Shown here in pieces: positions 50,203 through 56,248 of a stretch of DNA of 56,248 nucleotides. Positions within the stretch are counted from its first letter, which is position 1, and each line of letters begins with the position of its first letter. Source of the stretch: an uncultured Acetatifactor sp. (GTDB taxonomy: Bacteria; Bacillota; Clostridia; Lachnospirales; Lachnospiraceae); assembly GCA_944384205.1 (NCBI GenBank), contig CALWSL010000019.1, forward strand, positions 1-56,248, given 5' to 3'. Made by a program: the position numbers and the translations under genes. Under the pieces are notes generated by a model. It made no database searches. It was given only the letters and a program-made list of their open reading frames with translations, and had not been told where the DNA came from.

Positions 50203-51774
50203 ATGTCATATACAGCGCTATACCGAAAGTTCCGTCCCGACAGCTTTACGGATGTAAAAGGACAGGATCATATCGTGACAACCTTGAAAAACCAACTGAA
50301 GGCGAAGCGAATCGGGCATGCGTATCTGTTTACCGGAACCAGAGGAACCGGCAAAACAACGGTAGCAAAAATTTTTGCAAAGATGGTAAACTGCGAAAAC
50401 CCCACAGAGGATGGACCCTGTGGGGAATGCCGTATTTGTAAGGCGATTGCGGCGGGAGCCAGCATGAATGTCATAGAAATCGATGCGGCTTCCAATAACG
50501 GTGTGGATAATATCCGAGAAATCGTGGAGGAGGTATCCTATTCTCCGGCGGAGGGAAAGTACAAGGTGTACATTATTGATGAGGTACATATGCTTTCCAT
50601 CGGAGCATTCAATGCCTTGTTAAAAACCCTGGAGGAGCCGCCCTCCTACGTTATTTTTATTCTGGCAACAACGGAGGTGCACAAGCTTCCGATTACCATT
50701 CTGTCCCGCTGTCAGAGATATGATTTTAAGCGTATTACGATTGACACCATTACGGACAGAATGCGTGATTTGGTTCAAACCGAGGGTGTGCAGGTGGAGG
50801 AAAAGGCGCTCCGCTACATTGCAAAGACGGCGGACGGCTCCATGCGGGACGCCTTAAGTCTGCTGGATCAGTGTATTGCCTTCCATTTGGGAAAAGAGCT
50901 TACCTATGATAAAGTACTGGATGTGCTGGGAGCCGTGGACACGGAAGTGTTCAGCCGTCTGCTTCGTCATGTGCTGGAACGCGACGTGCTGGGATGTATT
51001 GAACTTCTGGAAGAAATTGTAATGCAGGGACGAGAGCTGCCCCAGTTTGTGACGGATTTCACATGGTACCTGAGAAATCTCCTTCTGGTGCAGTCCTCGG
51101 ACAATCTGGAGGATGTCATTGATATGTCCACCGATAACCTGAAACGTCTGAAAGAAGAAGCAAAAATGGTGGAAATGGATCAGATTATCCGCTATATCCG
51201 CATCTTCTCCGAGCTTTCGGGACAGATTCGTTATGCGTCACAGAAGAGAATCCTGGTTGAGATTGCCTTGATAAAATTATGCAAACCGGATATGGAGACG
51301 GACCAGGAGGCGCTGTTAGACCGCATTCGTCAGGTGGAAGACAAAGTGGAAAACGGCGTGGTAATGACGGTAGCCGAAGGAACTGCGGGAGCGGCTCAGG
51401 CAGCAGGTCAAAGTATTGTTCCTAAGCCGAAACCGGAGCTTCCCAAGGCGATTCCCGAGGATGTAAAGGCAATTGTCGCCAAGTGGCCCGCTATTGTGGG
51501 AAACGCGGAAAATCCCATGAAAATTCATCTCAAAGGCGCCAAACTAAGTCTCGGCGGAGACAACCGGCTAATGGTGGTGTTGGAGGATGGACTGGCATCC
51601 GATTATTTTAATCAGCATCCGCAGAATAAAGAACAGCTTGAGCTTTTGCTGTCGGATTTTTCCGGCAAAGAGGTAGAGGTCAATATCCAGACTGTGAACA
51701 GCGAGCGGGAATTTGAAGAAACCTATGTGGATCTTTCCAAAGTCATTCATATGGAAATAGAGGAAGAAGAATAG
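50203..51774 (+). CDS. dnaX: DNA polymerase III subunit gamma/tau
   Basis: This 523-residue clamp-loader ATPase starts [24 protein letters not shown]. Walker A is GTRGTGKTT, the zinc module [16 protein letters not shown], Walker [11 protein letters not shown], and sensor 1 [12 protein letters not shown], with [11 protein letters not shown]. The C-terminal tau-like part is about 160 residues and includes a charged linker. It loads the beta clamp and bridges the replisome. It begins 46 bases after pfkA and heads the conserved dnaX-ybaB-recR series. I see no slippery heptamer for a gamma frameshift. Confidence 0.95.
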   Translation: MSYTALYRKFRPDSFTDVKGQDHIVTTLKNQLKAKRIGHAYLFTGTRGTGKTTVAKIFAKMVNCENPTEDGPCGECRICKAIAAGASMNVIEIDAASNNGVDNIREIVEEVSYSPAEGKYKVYIIDEVHMLSIGAFNALLKTLEEPPSYVIFILATTEVHKLPITILSRCQRYDFKRITIDTITDRMRDLVQTEGVQVEEKALRYIAKTADGSMRDALSLLDQCIAFHLGKELTYDKVLDVLGAVDTEVFSRLLRHVLERDVLGCIELLEEIVMQGRELPQFVTDFTWYLRNLLLVQSSDNLEDVIDMSTDNLKRLKEEAKMVEMDQIIRYIRIFSELSGQIRYASQKRILVEIALIKLCKPDMETDQEALLDRIRQVEDKVENGVVMTVAEGTAGAAQAAGQSIVPKPKPELPKAIPEDVKAIVAKWPAIVGNAENPMKIHLKGAKLSLGGDNRLMVVLEDGLASDYFNQHPQNKEQLELLLSDFSGKEVEVNIQTVNSEREFEETYVDLSKVIHMEIEEEE

Positions 51775-51866
51775 ACTTGCGGGGACAAAGCCCATGGTGT
51801 ATAGTAAATAGACAGTGTTTACAAATAACTATAAAAAATGACAACACAAAGATGGAGGTAGAAGTA

Positions 51867-52214
51867 ATGGCAAAACGCGGAGGTTTTCCCGGCGGAGCAA
51901 TGCCCGGCAATATGAGCAATCTGATGAAGCAGGCGCAGAGAATGCAGCGTCAGATGGAGGAAGGTCAGAAAGAGCTGGAGGCAAAGGAGTTTACTGCGGC
52001 AGCGGGCGGCGGCGCCGTTGAAGTGACTGTCAGCGGTAAGAAAGAAGTTGTCAGCGTAAAATTAGCGGAAGAAGTAGTGGATCCTGAGGATATCGAGATG
52101 CTTCAGGATTTAATTGTAGCGGCAACCAATGAGGCGCTGCGCCAGGCTGAAGATGCAAGTGCAGAGCTGATGGGCAAAATGACAGGTGGACTTGGAGGAG
52201 GATTTCCCTTCTAA
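51867..52214 (+). CDS. ybaB: YbaB/EbfC nucleoid-associated protein
   Basis: This is a 115-residue DNA-binding protein. ATG 51867 is chosen for GGAGG at 51854-51858. The family core [28 protein letters not shown] and [16 protein letters not shown] is followed by [20 protein letters not shown] and a Gly-rich end (GGLGGGFPF). It forms tweezers-like dimers on the nucleoid. It sits between dnaX and recR, and its TAA overlaps recR's ATG, as in many bacteria. Confidence 0.95.
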   Translation: MAKRGGFPGGAMPGNMSNLMKQAQRMQRQMEEGQKELEAKEFTAAAGGGAVEVTVSGKKEVVSVKLAEEVVDPEDIEMLQDLIVAATNEALRQAEDASAELMGKMTGGLGGGFPF

Positions 52215-52810
52215 TGGAGTTGTATAGCGGACATATTAACAAGTTAATAGAGGAGCTGGCGGCGCTTCCGGGAATCGGCAGCAAATCCGCGCAGAGACTG
52301 GCTTTCCATTTGATTAACATGCCCCAGGATAAAGTCAACAGACTGGCAAATGTGATGATGGAAGCAAAGGCAAATGTGCGTTACTGCAGGGAATGTTATA
52401 CTTTGACAGACCGTGAGATATGTCCCGTGTGTGCAAACCAGAACAGAAACCATAAGATGATTATGGTGGTGGAGAATGCAAGAGATTTGGCGGCGTATGA
52501 GAAAACCGGCAAATATGAGGGCGTATATCATGTGCTTCACGGAGCCATTTCGCCTATGCTGGGAATCGGTCCGGGTGACATTAAGCTAAAAGAGCTGATG
52601 GAGAGGCTGCGGGAGGATGTGGAAGAGGTCATTATTGCCACCAATTCCAGTCTGGAAGGCGAGACCACAGCTATGTATATCAGTAAATTGATTAAACCTA
52701 CCGGCGTTAAGGTGACAAGGATTGCCAGCGGTGTACCGGTGGGCGGAGATCTTGAGTATATCGACGAAGTGACACTGCTTCGTGCGCTGGAAGGCAGAGT
52801 AGAGGTATAG
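52214..52810 (+). CDS. recR: Recombination mediator RecR
   Basis: This is a 198-residue RecR of standard length. A helix-hairpin-helix ([16 protein letters not shown]) is followed by a four-cysteine zinc finger ([16 protein letters not shown]), the Toprim domain ([30 protein letters not shown]) and a Walker-B-like C-terminal part ([20 protein letters not shown]). It works with RecF and RecO to load RecA at gaps. It ends the dnaX-ybaB-recR unit. Confidence 0.96.
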   Translation: MELYSGHINKLIEELAALPGIGSKSAQRLAFHLINMPQDKVNRLANVMMEAKANVRYCRECYTLTDREICPVCANQNRNHKMIMVVENARDLAAYEKTGKYEGVYHVLHGAISPMLGIGPGDIKLKELMERLREDVEEVIIATNSSLEGETTAMYISKLIKPTGVKVTRIASGVPVGGDLEYIDEVTLLRALEGRVEV

Positions 52811-52890
52811 CTTTCGGCGTACGAAAAAGAAGCCGGTCCGCAAATAATGTCGAACGTTTTTGGGATTGTGCCGACAAAGAATACTAAAAT

Positions 52891-52943
52891 ACCTCGCATA
52901 CCGATGCTATGATTGATGAAAACGGTATGGGAGGTGTTTTTTT
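52891..52943 (+). promoter_or_regulatory. Terminator-like hairpin containing the LysM gene's ribosome site
   Basis: Arms 52891-52903 and 52923-52935 pair at 12 of 13 positions around 19 bases and are followed by a seven-T run (52937-52943). GGGAGG at 52929-52934 is the only ribosome site for ATG 52947 and lies in the 3' arm. Confidence 0.8.
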
Positions 52944-52946
52944 ATT

Positions 52947-54173
52947 ATGGAATTACCAAAAAATATTACACAAATCGGTGAATCGGATCGCCGATGCAAA
53001 ATTTATGTAGAGGATTATGTCATTTCTTATATGAAACAGTTGAATCAGGTGGCGGAAGATAAGGAAATGGCAGTTGCACTGTACGGTATCCGCAGAGAGG
53101 AAAATGACGTATCCTATCTATTTCTGTATGGCGCAGGGAAACTTAATTTTTTACAGAAAGAAACAAGGCATCTTTCACAGGCGCAACAGCAGGAAATTGA
53201 AAAACTCCGGCAAAAGTATTTCAGGGACTATACATTTTTGGGGTATCGTCTGCTTAACGGGGAAATGATAGAGGGGCTTCATGTCTGTGAACAGGGAATT
53301 TGCAGGTACATATCCGGCTATGCGCAATTTTATGAAAAAAATGACAGTATGCTTGGCTATATGCTGGATGCGCGGGAAGAGAAAGCGCCGGAGGTGGTTG
53401 AGCAGGAAAAATATGATATTGTGAAGAAAAGACAGGAAGAACGTAAAAGCCAGCATGAAGAATACAGACGTCAGAAACCTTCATCTGCGATGAAAAATAC
53501 GGACGGTGCGTCAAACAGTATTCGACGCATGAGAGTTGCGGTGGCAGCAGTTTTTGCACTTTTGTGTATCATTGGTCTGACCTCCATGAACGGAGAAGGC
53601 AATCTGGAACATTTGCAGACGGTAGCCAGGCAGGTCATTGACGAGGCGATGGAGCAGCGCCTTCCCGATGCCGGAGGTGAGAGTGGGGACGCGGTTGAAG
53701 TAGACACGTTGATTGCGGAGGACAAGCTGGCGGAGGCTGTCCTGAAAGAAAACGAGACCGCCTCCTCTATGGAAGATGCGGAAGCGGTTTCTGCACCCGG
53801 AGTTACAGCGCCCTCCGCCGAAACGCAGGAAACTGTGCCAGCTGAGGAAGAAACAGTCACATCGGAAACGACACAAACGTTAGAAAATGAACAGACATTG
53901 GAAACAACACCTTCGACGGAGAATACCGAAGCGGAAATTCCGGAAGCAGAAAACACGGAGACGCTGGAAACAGAAGCTGAACAGGAAACAGAAGCGGCAG
54001 ACGAGCCGAATGTGGAGGAGGCGGCGACCTACACCATCAAAGAAGGTGATACCCTGATAGGAATCAGTGTGCGCAATTATGGCAGCGATGCGAAAGTGTC
54101 GGAAATTTGTTCCCTCAATCAAATTGATAATCCCGACGATATAAAGGTGGGACAGAAAATTTTATTACCATAG
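52947..54173 (+). CDS. LysM-domain membrane protein of unknown function
   Basis: This 408-residue protein has an N-terminal cytoplasmic domain of about 145 residues (ITQIGESDRRCKIYVEDYVISYM...), a charged stretch, one membrane helix (MRVAVAAVFALLCIIGLT, about 193-210), an acidic Thr/Glu-rich linker of about 130 residues, and a C-terminal LysM repeat (YTIKEGDTLIGISVRNYG... ending VGQKILLP) that binds peptidoglycan outside the cell. The plan resembles anchor proteins that link a cytoplasmic domain to the wall. The cytoplasmic domain belongs to no family I can name. Its ribosome site is in a hairpin. Confidence 0.82.
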   Translation: MELPKNITQIGESDRRCKIYVEDYVISYMKQLNQVAEDKEMAVALYGIRREENDVSYLFLYGAGKLNFLQKETRHLSQAQQQEIEKLRQKYFRDYTFLGYRLLNGEMIEGLHVCEQGICRYISGYAQFYEKNDSMLGYMLDAREEKAPEVVEQEKYDIVKKRQEERKSQHEEYRRQKPSSAMKNTDGASNSIRRMRVAVAAVFALLCIIGLTSMNGEGNLEHLQTVARQVIDEAMEQRLPDAGGESGDAVEVDTLIAEDKLAEAVLKENETASSMEDAEAVSAPGVTAPSAETQETVPAEEETVTSETTQTLENEQTLETTPSTENTEAEIPEAENTETLETEAEQETEAADEPNVEEAATYTIKEGDTLIGISVRNYGSDAKVSEICSLNQIDNPDDIKVGQKILLP

Positions 54174-54266
54174 ATGTGCCAGAGTGTGTTATACTTACCT
54201 TGCCTGATTGTTTTCAAAAGAATAATAGCGACTGAGGTGCCCGGTCACGATACGGAGAGATATTAC

Positions 54267-55463
54267 ATGGCAGATATTAAGAACTATCTGAAGGAAAGAG
54301 AAAAACGGGAAAGAAATCAAAATAATTATAAAGAAAAAATTTTGAAACATAAGTTGTCCACATTGTATCGCATCCTGCTGGTGGCAGCAGTGCTTATTGC
54401 CATCGTGGTGCTTGTATATATGCAGTACGAGAGGCATATTTATACAGGATATGATACGATTAGCTCTGTTTCGCGGGAAAAGGCGTCCGGTGCAATAGAC
54501 CTTCGTCTTCAAGATTCTGTCCTGACTTACAGTAAAGACGGCGCTCACTGCACGGATGCAAAAGGTAATGTGACATGGAATCAGACCTATGAGATACAGG
54601 ATATTATGATTGCTGTCTGTCAGGATGTAGTAGCGATTGCCGGCTACAATGGAAGAAGCATTTATCTGGGCAATACAGAGGAACAACTGGGAGAGATAAC
54701 AACTACAATGCCGATTCGCGATTTTGCGGTGTCAGCGACAGGTTATGTCACCGCGGTACTGACGGATTCTGATGTAACGTGGGTCAATACATACAACTCC
54801 AAAGGAGAGAATATTTACAGTGGTCAGACGCATATGTCTAACAGCGGGTATCCTGAGGCAGTCAGTCTTTCACCGAATGGGGAGCTTCTGGCAGTCAGCT
54901 ATGTTTATGTAGATGCGGGAGTGGTAAAAACCAATGTTGCATTTTATAATTTTGGACCGGTGGGTAACAATCAAAGTGATTATATGGTGAGTGTGTATAC
55001 CTATTCCGATTCTCTGGTACCGATTCTGCATTTTATGGATAATGAGACGATGTTTGCCGTGGGAGACAGCCGATTGATGTTTTACAAAGGAGCGCAAAAG
55101 CCGGTCAGTGAGAAGGAATATCTTTTTGATGAAAAGGTACTGTCGGTTTTCTATAATGAAAAATACGTAGGGCTGGTTTTTACGTCGGATAAAGCCGATT
55201 CGAAATACCGGATGGATGTATATAATGTAAAAACAGAAAAGACAGGCAGCTTTTATTTTGATTTGGAATACAATGATATTTTCTTCGGAGAGGATAACTT
55301 CACAGTCTATAATGAAACGGAATGTATGGTTATGACCTTTGCAGGGGTGGAAAAATACAATGGGAATTTTACAAAAAGTGTAAATATGATGATACCGATA
55401 AACTCGGCATACAAATATTTGCTGGTGACGGATAATTCGATAGATACAATACAATTAAAATAA
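54267..55463 (+). CDS. DUF5711 family membrane-anchored propeller-like protein
   Basis: This is a 398-residue protein starting MADIKNYLKEREKRERNQNNY (ATG 54267, CGGAGAG upstream; the longer frame has no ribosome site). A basic cytoplasmic start is followed by one helix (LYRILLVAAVLIAIVVLVYM) and an extracellular beta-rich part typical of DUF5711: repeats such as NVTWNQTYEIQDI, GEITTTMPIRDFAVSATGYV, AVSLSPNGELLAVSYVYV. It is presumably a propeller facing outward. The CvpA-like gene follows 24 bases later, a pairing common in Lachnospiraceae. Confidence 0.85.
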   Translation: MADIKNYLKEREKRERNQNNYKEKILKHKLSTLYRILLVAAVLIAIVVLVYMQYERHIYTGYDTISSVSREKASGAIDLRLQDSVLTYSKDGAHCTDAKGNVTWNQTYEIQDIMIAVCQDVVAIAGYNGRSIYLGNTEEQLGEITTTMPIRDFAVSATGYVTAVLTDSDVTWVNTYNSKGENIYSGQTHMSNSGYPEAVSLSPNGELLAVSYVYVDAGVVKTNVAFYNFGPVGNNQSDYMVSVYTYSDSLVPILHFMDNETMFAVGDSRLMFYKGAQKPVSEKEYLFDEKVLSVFYNEKYVGLVFTSDKADSKYRMDVYNVKTEKTGSFYFDLEYNDIFFGEDNFTVYNETECMVMTFAGVEKYNGNFTKSVNMMIPINSAYKYLLVTDNSIDTIQLK

Positions 55464-55487
55464 GAACAGAAACCAAAGGAGAAACCA

Positions 55488-55985
55488 ATGAATATTCTAC
55501 TGATAATAATGGGAATTATATTAATTTGCAGCATGATAAACGGCTATAAAAAGGGAATGGTTAAATCTATTATTTCTCTTGTTTCCCTGATTGTCCTGTG
55601 TATTATAGTTGCACTGATAGGAAATGGTTTGCAGAGCTATTTTGACGGTGAATTTTTTAACGTGGTTATTATGGTGCTGCTGTTTTGCGTTCTGGGTATT
55701 GCACACCATCTGCTGGGAGTAGTATTTTTCTCTGCTAAAATGATTTCAAAGCTACCTATAGTACATTTTGTAGATAAATTACTAGGTATTGTGGTCGGGA
55801 TTTTAGAAACTGTTTTAATTTTTTGGACAATTTATACATTTATCATGATGCTGGATATGGGAATGATTGGACAGCAGTTGTTGGAATACACGAGAGAAAG
55901 TAGTATTTTAACGTGGTTTTATGAACATAACCATCTGGCATACTGGGTGGAAAAATTAGGCGCGCAATTTCATACTTTCTTATAA
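55488..55985 (+). CDS. CvpA-family membrane protein
   Basis: This 165-residue protein has four hydrophobic helices and the CvpA opening (IIMGIILICSMINGYKKGMVKSIISLVSLIV), followed by HFVDKLLGIVVGILETVLIFWTIYTF, which matches the family's second conserved half. CvpA was named for colicin V production in E. coli; in Firmicutes its function is unclear, with envelope maintenance a frequent suggestion. AAAGGAG precedes ATG 55488. A terminator follows. Confidence 0.82.
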   Translation: MNILLIIMGIILICSMINGYKKGMVKSIISLVSLIVLCIIVALIGNGLQSYFDGEFFNVVIMVLLFCVLGIAHHLLGVVFFSAKMISKLPIVHFVDKLLGIVVGILETVLIFWTIYTFIMMLDMGMIGQQLLEYTRESSILTWFYEHNHLAYWVEKLGAQFHTFL

Positions 55986-55997
55986 AAAAACGAATAA

Positions 55998-56040
55998 TAT
56001 CCCCATCTTGGCCTAATCAGGCAGGAGGGGATACTTTTGT
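55998..56040 (+). terminator. Terminator after the CvpA-like gene
   Basis: TATCCCC (55998-56004) pairs with GGGGATA (56027-56033); an inner GCCT/AGGC stem adds stability and CTTTT follows. Confidence 0.8.
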
Positions 56041-56062
56041 GTCAAAAATTCAAAAAATAATG

Positions 56063-56092
56063 TTGACAAATAGTAAGAATATATGATATTAT
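56063..56092 (+). promoter_or_regulatory. Upstream promoter (P1) of an operon beyond the window
   Basis: TTGACA (56063-56068), an 18-base spacer and TATTAT (56087-56092). Between P1 and P2 lies a GCGAAAA/TTTTCGC hairpin (56104-56124). Confidence 0.75.
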
Positions 56093-56148
56093 AAAAATCC
56101 ACCGCGAAAAAGCAAAATTTTCGCTGGGGAAATAATTGAAAAAAGTTG

Positions 56149-56204
56149 TTGACAGACCCGAGGCGCTGTGGTATGATATCAGAGTTGCCGCCGAGAACGG
56201 CAAC
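56149..56204 (+). promoter_or_regulatory. Downstream promoter (P2) with a 5'-terminal hairpin
   Basis: TTGACA (56149-56154), a 17-base spacer and TATGAT (56172-56177). The predicted transcript starts at the GTTGCCG/CGGCAAC hairpin (56184-56204); a second stem (AGAAATATG/CATATTTCT) follows near 56217-56240. The pattern suits a stable-RNA (rRNA) or other highly expressed operon, which is not inside the window. Confidence 0.75.
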
Positions 56205-56248
56205 AACAAAAAGCAAGAAATATGCCAGCCATATTTCTGAAGGATTCC

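Noticed and set aside
50203-51774. Programmed frameshift in dnaX
   Set aside because: No A-AAA-AAG-type slippery heptamer with a following hairpin was found where the gamma form would end.
1-56248. CRISPR array or cas genes
   Set aside because: No regularly spaced repeats of 25-40 bases with unique spacers and no Cas-like protein were seen.

Overview
The window is a chromosomal segment of a low-to-medium GC, anaerobic, Gram-positive clostridium. It is most likely a Lachnospiraceae member: it carries spmA/spmB sporulation genes, a T-box leader on metG, a split transketolase, a clostridial-type SRP RNA core, DUF5711/CvpA/DUF624 proteins, two Rpn-type PD-(D/E)XK genes and a flagellin next to a csrA-like gene. 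The genus cannot be fixed from sequence alone. Most genes have clear Shine-Dalgarno sites, and several promoters are near-consensus TTGACA-17-TATAAT.

Layout. 1-5.3 kb: tail of a cell-wall-binding repeat protein, spmAB, an AEC transporter, a membrane-anchored Mrr-like nuclease, a MarR regulator and a DUF885 peptidase-like protein whose 3' end overlaps marR tail to tail. 5.5-14.3 kb: split transketolase, GH3 beta-glucosidase, ribulose-phosphate epimerase and T-box-controlled metG, so sugar-phosphate metabolism with some housekeeping. 14.4-20.3 kb: hydrolase, GNAT, DUF624 protein, an orphan MsmK/UgpC-type sugar-ABC ATPase with a CdaR/PucR-like regulator, and a DUF6128-like protein. 20.3-22.5 kb (minus strand): radical-SAM protein, an unusually short SRP RNA and an Rpn nuclease. 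22.7-26.7 kb: a secreted/lipoprotein operon ending in a propeller-plus-solute-binding fusion. 26.7-30 kb: flavin reductase and a three-gene ABC-2 exporter.

30-41 kb: tadA, then a carbohydrate block: GH94 phosphorylase, GH2 beta-glucuronidase with the glucuronate-recognising N-x-K motif, DRE-TIM aldolase, LacI regulator, glycogen phosphorylase with a perfect LacI-type operator inside its promoter, a MATE exporter and a D-lactate dehydrogenase-like gene on the other strand. 42-46 kb: the most striking region. Two 29-bp repeats, each a palindrome-armed site and inverted relative to one another, bound a 2-kb cassette holding a catalytic-domain-only tyrosine recombinase and an Rpn nuclease. Immediately beside it lie a divergent csrA and a flagellin gene whose leader carries a textbook CsrA-type GGA hairpin. 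The arrangement recalls the hin/flagellin switch of enterobacteria, but with a different recombinase class.

46-56 kb: Hsp20, a DUF368 (lipid carrier recycling) protein, a decayed YjbR-like gene abutting tRNA-Ser(CGA), phosphofructokinase, the dnaX-ybaB-recR recombination/replication block, a LysM membrane protein, a DUF5711 protein and a CvpA-like protein. The window ends in two strong tandem promoters with a 5' hairpin, as expected upstream of a highly expressed stable-RNA operon. Two genes (19324 and 52947) share an odd signal: a terminator-like hairpin followed by a T run whose 3' arm contains the gene's own ribosome-binding site.
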